12,561 nt of DNA from Gammaproteobacteria bacterium (GTDB taxonomy: Bacteria; Pseudomonadota; Gammaproteobacteria; UBA6429; Thiohalophilaceae). The position numbers were made by a program, and so were the translations under genes. This document shows positions 1 through 6,579 of this stretch, in pieces (the first letter of the stretch is position 1; the number at the start of each line of letters is the position of its first letter). The stretch spans positions 1 to 12,561 of the forward strand of contig QILH01000198.1 of the NCBI GenBank assembly GCA_003233255.1, given 5' to 3'. The notes below the pieces were generated by a model that was given only the letters and a program-made list of their open reading frames with translations, had not been told where the DNA came from and ran no database searches.

Positions 1-97
1 GGGAGGGCAGGACGCCCGGAGCCGCCACCCTCTGCGGCGGCTGACAGGTAGTGAGTCATGCGATATGCATGAAATATGTGTATTTAACGTCGAAATA
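1..97. other. GC-rich left edge with a short hairpin, no gene seen
   Basis: The first 50 bases are GC-rich and contain a 7-bp inverted repeat (AGCCGCC at 20-26, GGCGGCT at 36-42) with a 9-base loop. No T-run follows, so it is not a convincing intrinsic terminator. It could be the end of a structured element or repeat cut by the window edge. From about 60 onward the DNA turns AT-rich, as expected for the promoter region of the next gene. I see no coding sequence on either strand here. Confidence 0.3.
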
Positions 98-134
98 ACA
101 TCAAATTGATGTATAATTAACGTACAGTTGATGT
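98..134. promoter_or_regulatory. Probable RHH operator: three TTGATGT half-sites
   Basis: ACATCAA (98-104) and TTGATGT (106-112) form a perfect 7-bp inverted repeat around one central base. A third TTGATGT lies at 128-134, exactly 22 bp from the second copy, which is about two helical turns. The half-sites bracket the -10 box at 112-117. The adjacent gene encodes a ribbon-helix-helix protein, a class that often binds tandem or inverted short half-sites and represses its own promoter. Autoregulation is an inference; the repeats are seen directly. Confidence 0.5.
112..117 (+). promoter_or_regulatory. -10 box of the RHH/membrane-protein operon
   Basis: A consensus TATAAT lies 38 bases before the ATG of the RHH gene. 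The position about 17 bp upstream (89-94, gtcgaa) does not match a sigma-70 -35 box well, so the promoter may be weak or depend on an activator. Transcription would start near 123-125, inside the pair of TTGATGT elements. Confidence 0.45.
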
Positions 135-155
135 GATTAATATGAGGTAAAGCTT

Positions 156-374
156 ATGGCTGGTAAACCCGTTAGATTGTCCCTGACTTTAACTCAGGAG
201 GCAGATGAGATCTTGACCAAAGCAGCTAAGAATATCGCCTATGGCAATAAGAGTGATGTACTACGGCGTGCAATTGCTCTGATATCGGTGGTGGAAGAGG
301 CCAAGGCCAAGAATGAAGATCTGGCTATTGTTGATTCTGAAGGTCAGGTGGTTTCAAAAATTATCGGACTTTAA
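156..374 (+). CDS. Small ribbon-helix-helix-type DNA-binding protein
   Basis: This 72-residue protein has the look of a MetJ/Arc (ribbon-helix-helix) regulator. A hydrophobic-alternating strand (VRLSLTLT, about residues 6-13) is followed by helix A (about 14-28) and a second helix beginning NKSDVLRRAIAL (about 31-52). The S-D-V-L-R-R-A-I pattern is typical of RHH antitoxin-like regulators. The tail ends in an I-V-D-S-E-G-Q-V motif. I recognise the overall pattern from many short bacterial RHH proteins of unknown target. The start is supported by GAGG at 144-147, eight bases before the ATG. The stop is followed after one base by the ATG of the membrane-protein gene, so the two are surely co-transcribed. 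It probably acts as a dimeric repressor of its own promoter. The partner could suggest a toxin-antitoxin-like pair, but no known toxin motif is seen. Confidence 0.75.
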   Translation: MAGKPVRLSLTLTQEADEILTKAAKNIAYGNKSDVLRRAIALISVVEEAKAKNEDLAIVDSEGQVVSKIIGL

Positions 375-375
375 T

Positions 376-723
376 ATGACAACAAAAACCGGAAAAGGAC
401 AACCGAATACTGAGATGGCAAACGTGGACAAGGGCGTTGAGGTTCGTGAGATCGATCTGGAACAGATTGCCGAGGAACAAAATGCGGGCAATAAAAACGA
501 TATCAGCCCGAAAGATAAATTAAAATTTGCCCAGCGAGTGTTGATGGCGATTTTTATCCTGGCCGTCCTCGCCGGGATTGCGCGAATATGGGCAAGCAAT
601 CCAGCGGGCAGTGATATTTTCAATGCAGCGACAACCTTGCTGTTGCCGGTCGTGACCCTGGTCCTGGGCTTCTATTTTGGTCGAAGTGAAAATAGCGACA
701 TAAGCAATTCAAATGGGGATTAA
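376..723 (+). CDS. Small two-helix membrane protein, unknown function
   Basis: This 115-residue protein starts at the ATG one base after the RHH gene stop; an upstream in-frame ATG at 313 would overlap the RHH gene and is not preferred. Residues 1-45 are polar and acidic, with a D/E-rich stretch around 21-35 that is probably cytoplasmic. A conserved-looking S-P-K-D-K-L-K-F-A segment (44-52) leads into one membrane helix (about 55-73). A second helix follows (about 84-102, ending GFYFGR), then a short polar tail. No enzymatic motif is visible. There is no good Shine-Dalgarno sequence, so translation is likely coupled to the RHH gene. The strong terminator at 753-787 ends the two-gene unit. I cannot assign a function; a membrane effector or sensor paired with its regulator is one possibility. 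Confidence 0.7.
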   Translation: MTTKTGKGQPNTEMANVDKGVEVREIDLEQIAEEQNAGNKNDISPKDKLKFAQRVLMAIFILAVLAGIARIWASNPAGSDIFNAATTLLLPVVTLVLGFYFGRSENSDISNSNGD

Positions 724-752
724 ATAACTCGCTATTTAGAGTTTCCAATAAG

Positions 753-787
753 AAAAGGCGGATCATTTATAATGATCCGCCTTTTTT
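753..787. terminator. Strong intrinsic terminator, likely bidirectional
   Basis: A perfect 15-bp stem (753-767 paired with 771-785) with a 3-base loop is flanked by A-run on the left and T-run on the right. The core is GGCGGATCATT / AATGATCCGCC. It lies between the membrane-protein gene (ends 723) and the convergent lipoprotein gene (ends 855), and the A/T flanks let it work in both directions. Confidence 0.9.
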
Positions 788-854
788 AGGCTGGGTAAAA
801 TATCAGGTAGATTTTAAAGCTGAAACAGTCTTTATTGTCATGCTTTTAGCCTGT

Positions 855-1520
855 TTAGCAATTAAAGTTACCGTGAATCGTAACTCGATTTGAGCGGCCA
901 TTCTCACCAGGAAAATCATCGAACATAGCCTCAAGTATTTCATCAAATACTTCGGAAATCTGACTACAGCTGCCGGAACTTTTTGCCCGAGATTCCAGTA
1001 AGACTTCCGGGGTACCCTGACGAAGACTCTTTGCCTTTACGATATCCATGGCAATCGCACGAGTATAGGTGGTGTATGAACTGGTAGTGCTACCGACCAC
1101 GCCATAGGTTGGCATGGAATAAGTCGAGCCGGAGTACGATGTGCTATAGCCACCACTGGAGACTGTGCCTGAATTATATGTGGTGCCACCCCCGGTTTGT
1201 CCGAATATGGGGGTTGTTTCAACTGAATTTTTACCGTTATCTATCCCGTAAGAAATAAGCGCAATATATTGCGCCTCGGCTGGATTTTTCACCGGCACAA
1301 AACCCAATTTACCCAGATGTTTTTCAAAAACAGATTTGTAATGTTCAAATTCCAGCGACGAACTGGTCTGTTTTTTTGCAGAAACGACTGAAATGGTTCC
1401 CTTATTTTGATATTCAGGTTTATAAAAATTGGTGGTGTTGGTTACCACGCGTGATGCACAGCCCGCCATGGTCAGGCTAAGCAGGCTTGCGGACAATAAT
1501 AAAATTTTACGTATGTACAT
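855..1520 (-). CDS. Putative outer-membrane or periplasmic lipoprotein (DUF4136-like)
   Basis: A 221-residue protein on the minus strand with a classic lipoprotein signal: positively charged MYIRK, a hydrophobic stretch, and a lipobox ending M-A-G-C with Cys21 as the lipidated residue. The residue after Cys is Ala, with no Asp at +2, which favours outer-membrane sorting by the E. coli rule. The early mature part (about 42-100) has an alpha/beta pattern resembling DUF4136-type lipoproteins, although I cannot confirm that family. Residues about 105-150 are low complexity, rich in Gly, Ser, Thr and Tyr. A compact C-terminal part (about 152-221) ends with a cysteine. The RBS on the minus strand is GGGAG (complement of 1528-1532), seven bases from the ATG. 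It appears monocistronic, and is convergent with the upstream two-gene unit. Function unknown. Confidence 0.8.
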   Translation of the reverse strand: MYIRKILLLSASLLSLTMAGCASRVVTNTTNFYKPEYQNKGTISVVSAKKQTSSSLEFEHYKSVFEKHLGKLGFVPVKNPAEAQYIALISYGIDNGKNSVETTPIFGQTGGGTTYNSGTVSSGGYSTSYSGSTYSMPTYGVVGSTTSSYTTYTRAIAMDIVKAKSLRQGTPEVLLESRAKSSGSCSQISEVFDEILEAMFDDFPGENGRSNRVTIHGNFNC

Positions 1521-1915
1521 GGGTTTTCTCCCGTTTTAATAATGAAAGGGGACTGCATCAATCATGCGATGAAGACAAATTAAGCATTAAATGCGTCATA
1601 TCCAGTAAGGCGACACAAAAGATGAAATCACCTCATGAATATGAGAAAAAATAAGCTTTTTGTAAGAATAAGTGTGTTGCACTCTTTAGATATATGCATA
1701 TTGTGAGATGAGGATGGTCTACGAATGCGAAACAGGGGTTTCGGTTTGATGAGGCCAGCGTCCATTGCCGATACTTTATCTGTTGAATATAACCTCGATT
1801 AATAGCCTCAGACTGCATCTTTAATAGTCAACTTACATGGGAAGCCGTATACTCCGTGACCAACTTAGGATGTTTGGAAATCCAGATAGACCATATTGGA
1901 GCAAGGCCTGACTCA
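1521..1915. other. Divergent intergenic region between the lipoprotein gene and uvrY
   Basis: About 395 bases separate two divergent genes. The right half holds the candidate uvrY promoter described separately. A small inverted repeat (CTCAT at 1632-1636 and ATGAG at 1641-1645) is seen, and 1641-1660 is A/T-rich. I find no convincing gene: short ORFs here show no recognisable motif and no good ribosome binding site. Confidence 0.5.
1765..1793 (+). promoter_or_regulatory. Candidate sigma-70 promoter for uvrY
   Basis: TTGCCG (1765-1770) and TATAAC (1788-1793) are separated by 17 bp, a good match to a sigma-70 promoter. It would give a leader of about 115 bases before the uvrY start codon. This is the best-looking pair in the gap, but it rests on pattern only. 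Confidence 0.35.
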
Positions 1916-2560
1916 ATGATTAATGTTTTACTGGCAGATGACCATGATTTGGTTCGCATGGGTATGCGACGCTTACTTGAAAGCGTGGATGGGCTTTGTG
2001 TGGCGGCCGAAGCGACCACAGGCGAAGAGGCGGTAACCGTATGCCGCGAACAGGATATCCATGTTGTGCTGATGGATATCAATATGCCCGGTATGGGCGG
2101 TCTGGAAGCGACCAGAAAGATTCTACAGCGTAATGATTCCACCAAGATCATTGTGGTGACCATGAGTGATGACGGGATTGTGGCGCAACGTATTTTGAAA
2201 TTGGGTGCCGCTGGCTATGTCACCAAAGGCTGCAAAATCAAGGAAATTGTGCACGCCATACATGAAGTCGTTGCTAATCGACGCTACATCACCCCTGAAG
2301 TTGCGCAACAACTGGCATTAGCGGGTACCAATTCACAATCGCAACAATCGTCCTTTCATGAGTTGTCGGAACGCGAACTGCAAGTCATGATGATGATCCT
2401 TGATGGAAAGAAAACCAATGAAATCTCGGACAGCTTATGCCTGAGTCCAAAAACCATCAGCACCTACCGCACTCGCCTGTATACCAAGCTGGATATTCAA
2501 TCTGATGTGGAACTAACCCGCTTAGCAATTAACCATGGTATCATCCTGACAAACGATTAA
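1916..2560 (+). CDS. uvrY: Response regulator GacA/UvrY (LuxR/FixJ type)
   Basis: A 214-residue two-component response regulator. The receiver domain (about 1-120) has the acidic pair D8-D9, the phosphoacceptor D54 (in LMDINMPGMGG), T82 and K104. A LuxR-type helix-turn-helix follows (about 147-205, with LSERELQVM and the recognition helix around SPKTISTYRTRL). Starting at the ATG at 1916 gives the usual family N-terminus MINVLLADDHDLVR; the in-frame ATG at 1856 would add 20 residues without homology. AAGG at 1903-1906 is a fair RBS. In gammaproteobacteria, GacA/UvrY is phosphorylated by BarA/GacS and switches on small RNAs that titrate CsrA, and its gene lies next to uvrC. Both the sequence and the position fit that role. 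Its neighbour downstream here is a UDG gene rather than uvrC directly. Confidence 0.93.
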   Translation: MINVLLADDHDLVRMGMRRLLESVDGLCVAAEATTGEEAVTVCREQDIHVVLMDINMPGMGGLEATRKILQRNDSTKIIVVTMSDDGIVAQRILKLGAAGYVTKGCKIKEIVHAIHEVVANRRYITPEVAQQLALAGTNSQSQQSSFHELSERELQVMMMILDGKKTNEISDSLCLSPKTISTYRTRLYTKLDIQSDVELTRLAINHGIILTND

Positions 2561-2591
2561 TACCTTATTACATGTCGTTAAGAGCAGGATT

Positions 2592-3230
2592 ATGACCCAG
2601 GCCACGTTTGATATAAATTGCACCCGCTGCCCACGACTAGCGAAACACCTTAGTGAAGTAAAAAAAGAATTTCCCGATTATCATTCGCGACCGGTTGAGC
2701 AATTTGGTGTTGTCCATCCGAAATTATTGGTCGTAGGTCTGGCGCCAGGTAAACACGGTGCGAATGCAACCGGTCGTCCTTTTACCGGAGACCATGCCGG
2801 TATAATCCTCTACGAGACATTGCACAAATTCGGATTCAGCAACAAACCGGTATCCGTTTCTGTCGATGACGGTTTAAAATTAAAACAGTGTCGTATAACC
2901 AATTCAGTAAAATGCCTGCCGCCTGAGAACAAGCCTGTTGGCAGTGAAATAAAAAACTGTAATTCATTTCTGGCAGCAGAACTGGCGACCTTAAAAAAAG
3001 GAACTTGCATATTGATTTTAGGCGGAGTTGCACACAACTCGGTGTTAAGTGCTCTAGGCTTAAGAAAAAAAGACTATCCTTTTGGTCATGATCATAAATA
3101 TAAATTACCGAACGGTCTTGTTTTATTCACCTCTTACCACTGCAGTCGTTACAACACCCAGACTAAGCGCTTGACCGAGGCCACGTTTCACAAGGTGTTT
3201 AAGGCGATACGCAAACACATCGATAGTTAA
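2592..3230 (+). CDS. Uracil-DNA glycosylase, family 5 (UDGb)-like, Fe-S type
   Basis: A 212-residue DNA-repair glycosylase that should remove uracil, and perhaps other deaminated or damaged bases, from DNA. The motif G-L-A-P-G-K-H-G-A-N-A-T-G-R-P-F-T-G-D (49-67) is that of the UDGb group, where the family-4 acidic residue is missing from motif I. A second motif, S-Y-H-C-S-R-Y-N-T-Q-T, lies near the C-terminus. Four cysteines (C10, C13, C108, C123) sit where Fe-S UDGs hold a 4Fe-4S cluster. The second motif has Cys where UDGb proteins usually have Pro (HPS becomes HCS). It lies 31 bases after uvrY and 8 bases before uvrC, so it probably shares a transcript with the excision-repair gene. Other UDG-superfamily assignments are possible, but the HGAN...TGRPFTGD string is distinctive. 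Confidence 0.85.
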   Translation: MTQATFDINCTRCPRLAKHLSEVKKEFPDYHSRPVEQFGVVHPKLLVVGLAPGKHGANATGRPFTGDHAGIILYETLHKFGFSNKPVSVSVDDGLKLKQCRITNSVKCLPPENKPVGSEIKNCNSFLAAELATLKKGTCILILGGVAHNSVLSALGLRKKDYPFGHDHKYKLPNGLVLFTSYHCSRYNTQTKRLTEATFHKVFKAIRKHIDS

Positions 3231-3238
3231 TATCTAAA

Positions 3239-5104
3239 ATGGTTGAAGAAACCAGAACCTGTTCCGAAATTATTAATGAGATTCTCATGTCTCTATCCAG
3301 TTTGCCCGGTGTGTATCGGATGTATAATGATCGAAATGAAATCATATATATCGGTAAAGCAAAAAATCTAAAGAAACGTGTCTCCAGTTACTTTCAAAAA
3401 AACAACAAAGATCTTAAAACGCATTCCTTAGTTAAAAACGTTACTAATATAGAAACAATCATTACTCATACTGAAGGTGAGGCGCTGCTGCTCGAAAATA
3501 ATCTCATCAAAGAACATAAACCCCGATATAATATTTTATATCGAGATGACAAAAGTTACCCCTATATTTATTTAACGACTGAACATGATTTCCCAATGCT
3601 TACGATTCATCGTGGTGCGCGCAAGGGCAAAGGAACCTATTTTGGCCCCTATCCCAGTGCCGGCGCGGTGAGGGAAGCACTAAACTATCTGCAAAAGCTA
3701 TTCACTATTCGCCAGTGTTCCGATTCATTTTATAAAAATCGATCGCGCGCCTGTCTTCAATACCAGATCAAACGTTGTTCAGCCCCTTGTGTCGGTCTGG
3801 TTTCTAAAGAGGATTATGCCAGAGAAGTGCAAGAGGCGGTTATGTTCCTGGAGGGGCAAAGTTCTGATCTAATCTCCGCACTGGTTACACAAATGGAAAC
3901 CGCCGCGAGGACATTGGATTATGAGCTGGCGGCACTGTTGCGTGATCGTATTGCTAAACTTAGGACGATACAGGAGAAACAATACATAAGCGGTGACGAA
4001 GGCGATTATGATGTCATCGCAGCAGCAACAGAGGCTGAGGTAGGTTGCGTGCAATTATTTAAAATCCGTAATGGACAGAACCTGGGGAATAAAGCCTATT
4101 ACCCTAAAAAAATCGCTCGTCAAAATACATCAGACTTGATTCATGCCTTTATCGCTCAATATTATCTGGCTTCTGGTTCTGGCCGCTTAACGGATTTTCC
4201 AACGACAATATTAATTGCCGGCAAGATCGATGATATAGATTTGTTCGAAAAAATATTCTCAGAACAAAACACCAAAAACATTGCAATAAAATATAACGTG
4301 CGTGGTTCACGTTTGAAATGGCTAAGCATGGCAAAACAAAACGCACAACTGGCGGTTACCTCTCGAATTGCTACTCATGCTTCTTTATTTTCGAGGTTTG
4401 AAAAATTACAAGAGGTCTTTAAGCTGGATGAGATACCTTCCCGGCTTGAATGTTTTGATATTAGTCATTCAATGGGGGAGGCCACGGTGGCATCCTGTGT
4501 TGTGTTCAATCATGAAGGCCCGAATAAATCGGATTATCGCCGATATAACATCAAAAATATAACACCAGGTGATGACTATGCAGCAATGGAGCAGGCGCTC
4601 ATGCGTCGTTACAGAAGAAAGCAGGATGATGACATAAAGTTACCTGATATCCTGTTTATTGATGGCGGTAAAGGGCAATTGAGCCGGGCAAAACGGGTGG
4701 TAGAAGAACTGCAATTGACGCATATTTTGTTAGTGGGCGTTGCCAAAGGGCCATCTCGAAAACCAGGGCGGGAAAACTTAATCGTGGCCGGTGGCTTGTC
4801 CGATGAAGATACGGAGTTTATACTGCCCTCAGATTCTCCTGCCTTGCATTTAATTCAGCAAATAAGAGATGAGGCACATCGTTTTGCGATCAGCGGGCAT
4901 CGCAATCAACGCAAAAAAGCTCGTTCCAGATCGGCACTAGAGGATATCGAAGGCCTGGGCCCAAAACGTAGACAGAGTTTACTAACCCAGTTTGGTGGGT
5001 TGCGCGAAGTGGCAAAAGCGGGAATCGATGATTTAAGCCGTGTATCGGGAATCAGCAAACAATTAGCAAAGAAAATATATGATCGTTTTCATTCGGACTC
5101 TTAG
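3239..5104 (+). CDS. uvrC: Excinuclease ABC subunit C
   Basis: A 621-residue UvrC, the nuclease making both incisions in nucleotide excision repair with UvrA and UvrB. The N-terminal GIY-YIG domain (about 20-100) shows PGVYRM, YIGKAKNLKKR and the metal-binding E86. Cysteines C160, C172, C180 and C184 have the 12-8-4 spacing of the Fe-S ligands reported for E. coli UvrC. The UVR helical hairpin that contacts UvrB is about 205-240. The RNase H-like domain has D407 (FDISH), D475 (FIDGGKGQ) and H547, the expected catalytic triad. A double helix-hairpin-helix closes the protein (about 565-621). The start at 3239 keeps the usual helix before PGVYR; the internal ATG at 3287 would cut into it. No clear RBS is seen, so coupling to the UDG gene 8 bases upstream is likely. 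Confidence 0.97.
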   Translation: MVEETRTCSEIINEILMSLSSLPGVYRMYNDRNEIIYIGKAKNLKKRVSSYFQKNNKDLKTHSLVKNVTNIETIITHTEGEALLLENNLIKEHKPRYNILYRDDKSYPYIYLTTEHDFPMLTIHRGARKGKGTYFGPYPSAGAVREALNYLQKLFTIRQCSDSFYKNRSRACLQYQIKRCSAPCVGLVSKEDYAREVQEAVMFLEGQSSDLISALVTQMETAARTLDYELAALLRDRIAKLRTIQEKQYISGDEGDYDVIAAATEAEVGCVQLFKIRNGQNLGNKAYYPKKIARQNTSDLIHAFIAQYYLASGSGRLTDFPTTILIAGKIDDIDLFEKIFSEQNTKNIAIKYNVRGSRLKWLSMAKQNAQLAVTSRIATHASLFSRFEKLQEVFKLDEIPSRLECFDISHSMGEATVASCVVFNHEGPNKSDYRRYNIKNITPGDDYAAMEQALMRRYRRKQDDDIKLPDILFIDGGKGQLSRAKRVVEELQLTHILLVGVAKGPSRKPGRENLIVAGGLSDEDTEFILPSDSPALHLIQQIRDEAHRFAISGHRNQRKKARSRSALEDIEGLGPKRRQSLLTQFGGLREVAKAGIDDLSRVSGISKQLAKKIYDRFHSDS

Positions 5105-5112
5105 ATAAGCAT

Positions 5113-5691
5113 ATGGTAGGCATTCCACTCACAATTCCCAATATCATCACCTTGTCTCGTATCGTATTGATCCCTGTTTTTGTGCTGGCCTTCATTATTC
5201 CAGACTATCCATATCAGCACATCGTACTGGTTTCGATATTTTTCCTGGCCAGTATAAGCGACTGGATCGATGGATACCTGGCAAGAAAACTGAAGCAGGA
5301 ATCGGCTTTTGGAGCTTTTCTCGACCCGGTTGCCGATAAATTGATGGTCACTACGGCGATGGTTTTACTGGTCTATAAGTATCATGACCTTTACATCGTA
5401 CTTCCCGCACTGGTTATCGTCGGACGTGAACTGGCCATTTCAGCCTTGCGCGAATGGATGGCCAATCTCGGCGCGCAGGCAAAAGTAAAAGTCCATTTTA
5501 TTGGCAAGCTAAAAACGGTGAGCCAACTCTGGGCGATCGGTTTTCTACTTTACGATCAACCTATAGGTGGTTTTGAACCCACCGTAGTGGGTTATATTTT
5601 ATTATACATAGCGACCGTGTTAACCCTGTGGTCAATGGTGGTGTATTTAATGGCCGCCTGGCCAAGCATGATGGGAAAAGAAAAACCTTAG
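5113..5691 (+). CDS. pgsA: CDP-diacylglycerol-glycerol-3-phosphate 3-phosphatidyltransferase
   Basis: A 192-residue integral membrane enzyme that transfers the phosphatidyl group from CDP-diacylglycerol to glycerol-3-phosphate, the committed step to phosphatidylglycerol and cardiolipin. The CDP-alcohol phosphatidyltransferase signature D-x2-D-G-x2-A-R-x8-G-x3-D-x3-D is complete: D50, D53, G54, A57, R58, G67, D71, D75. Segments such as NIITLSRI, LDPVADK, ALREWMA and the C-terminal LTLWSM match PgsA closely. Several membrane helices are evident. The gene begins 8 bases after uvrC, the standard order uvrC-pgsA in gammaproteobacteria. It is the housekeeping member of the family; a second, divergent member lies in the cassette at 10696. 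Confidence 0.95.
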   Translation: MVGIPLTIPNIITLSRIVLIPVFVLAFIIPDYPYQHIVLVSIFFLASISDWIDGYLARKLKQESAFGAFLDPVADKLMVTTAMVLLVYKYHDLYIVLPALVIVGRELAISALREWMANLGAQAKVKVHFIGKLKTVSQLWAIGFLLYDQPIGGFEPTVVGYILLYIATVLTLWSMVVYLMAAWPSMMGKEKP

Positions 5692-5709
5692 TGTTTTCAG
5701 GCATAGCGC

Positions 5710-5737
5710 TTGACTCTGGACGGCTCCTGATTACAAT
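5710..5737 (+). promoter_or_regulatory. Promoter of tRNA-Gly
   Basis: TTGACT (5710-5715) and TACAAT (5732-5737) are 16 bp apart. Transcription would start around 5744, a few bases before the mature tRNA 5' end at 5749. Confidence 0.65.
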
Positions 5738-5748
5738 ACGCCTTCCAC

Positions 5749-5821
5749 GCGGGAATAGCTCAGTTGGTAGAGCACAACCTTGCCAAGGTTGGGGTCGCGA
5801 GTTCGAATCTCGTTTCCCGCT
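5749..5821 (+). tRNA. tRNA-Gly (anticodon GCC)
   Basis: A 73-base cloverleaf: acceptor GCGGGAA pairs with TTCCCGC, anticodon stem CAACC/GGTTG encloses TTGCCAA with GCC at 5782-5784, and the T-loop GTTCGAATC is present. It is nearly identical to E. coli glycine tRNA of the glyV/glyW type. The discriminator T (5821) is followed by CAA, so the CCA end is not encoded, unlike the next two tRNAs. Confidence 0.96.
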
Positions 5822-5890
5822 CAATTCTTTTCTTTAGTCGGTCATTCCGGGCTTAATCACTGCCATTGAGCTTCACCTTGTGTATATTGC

Positions 5891-5921
5891 TTGCCAACTG
5901 GGGGGTAAAATAGGGTAGAAT
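5891..5921 (+). promoter_or_regulatory. Stable-RNA-type promoter ahead of tRNA-Cys
   Basis: TTGCCA (5891-5896) and TAGAAT (5916-5921) are 19 bp apart, a long spacer. The -10 is followed directly by AGCGCCCG, a GC-rich discriminator like those of stringently controlled rRNA and tRNA promoters. Start would be near 5928, giving a leader of about 150 nt before tRNA-Cys. Confidence 0.5.
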
Positions 5922-5953
5922 AGCGCCCGTTTTGACGGTCAGTAATCGTTTGA

Positions 5954-6065
5954 AATCAGGTGCTTAACACTGATTTATTGACGCCTGAAAAGAGCGGTTG
6001 AGAGCCGCTATCAGGCACTCAGGAACAAAAGCCTGGTGAGACTGATATAAATTAAGATCAGGCTT
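5954..6065 (+). other. Three-hairpin leader RNA before tRNA-Cys
   Basis: Three successive inverted repeats lie between the promoter and the tRNA. The first (about 5954-5974) is ATCAG-GTG/CAC-TGAT. The second (5983-6016) has outer stem GCCTGA/TCAGGC and inner stem AGCGG/CCGCT. The third (6029-6065) is AAGCCTG/CAGGCTT with a long loop. None is followed by a T-run, and there is no ORF with a credible RBS. It may only guide tRNA processing, or it may be a small RNA released from the leader. Folding is by eye. Confidence 0.35.
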
Positions 6066-6077
6066 GAAATAAGCAGT

Positions 6078-6151
6078 GGCTGGGTGGCAGAATGGCTATG
6101 CACCGGATTGCAAATCCGTGTACCTCGGTTCGACTCCGGGCCCAGCCTCCA
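6078..6151 (+). tRNA. tRNA-Cys (anticodon GCA)
   Basis: A 74-base gene including an encoded CCA (6149-6151). Acceptor GGCTGGG pairs with CCCAGCC, the anticodon loop is TTGCAAA with GCA at 6110-6112, and the T-loop is GGTTCGACTCC. The bottom pair of the anticodon stem as I fold it (6103 with 6119) is a C-T mismatch. Its order between tRNA-Gly and tRNA-Leu matches glyW-cysT-leuZ in E. coli. Confidence 0.95.
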
Positions 6152-6176
6152 TTTAGATTCACAACTAAGTCATCTT

Positions 6177-6263
6177 GCCCGGGTGGCGAAATTGGTAGAC
6201 GCAAGGGACTTAAAATCCCTCGGTGGCAACACCGTGCCGGTTCGATTCCGGCCCCGGGCACCA
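6177..6263 (+). tRNA. tRNA-Leu (anticodon TAA)
   Basis: An 87-base class II tRNA with the long variable arm typical of leucine tRNAs and an encoded CCA (6261-6263). Acceptor GCCCGGG pairs with CCCGGGC. Anticodon stem AGGGA/TCCCT encloses CTTAAAA with TAA at 6211-6213. It lies 25 bases after tRNA-Cys and is presumably processed from the same transcript. Confidence 0.96.
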
Positions 6264-6579
6264 TCTTCTAAAATTGAGCGTATTAAAGTTAATTCCCATC
6301 AGGAAGTGCCGTTAAGAACTAAACTCCTGCCATTTACTGCGATTCTGCTGTTTTGTCGGATTATGTCTTGCTATTGTTTCTAACTTAGTTGTTGGTTAAA
6401 TATTATAGATAAAAGAAATGTAAACAAAGAGTTATGGAACATTTTGAATGTTAAATCGAGAACGGTTTTTTTTCGGCTCTAAAGTGGTTAATATTTTTAT
6501 TGTTTATTAAACTTTGTTTGCTACGAAAGAACGTTCACATGCAGTATTATTAAACTATTACAGACCAGGTAAGCAAAAC
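6264..6579. other. AT-rich gap between tRNA-Leu and the AAA-FHA gene
   Basis: About 315 bases, becoming strongly AT-rich from 6380 on. An 8-T run at 6466-6473 has no hairpin in front of it that I can see, so a terminator for the tRNAs is not clear. A reading frame open from a TTG at 6514 runs into the next gene, but its first 22 residues do not resemble the ExeA family start. The promoter of the next gene must be here, but I cannot choose one with confidence. Confidence 0.4.

Noticed and set aside
1856..1915. 20-residue extension of UvrY
   Set aside because: The family begins at MINVLLADDHD, and a fair RBS precedes the ATG at 1916.
5628..5837. ORF running from pgsA through tRNA-Gly
   Set aside because: It overlaps pgsA in another frame and reads through a clear tRNA gene.
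6058..6383. ORFs on both strands across tRNA-Cys and tRNA-Leu
   Set aside because: They translate tRNA genes; such spurious proteins are common in databases.
6464..6480. Possible terminator with an 8-T run after the tRNAs
   Set aside because: No stem of useful length precedes the T-run; GAG/CTC alone is too short.
6514..6579. TTG-initiated N-terminal extension of the AAA-FHA protein
   Set aside because: The 22 extra residues do not look like the ExeA family, and the GTG at 6580 gives the expected start with an AGG upstream.
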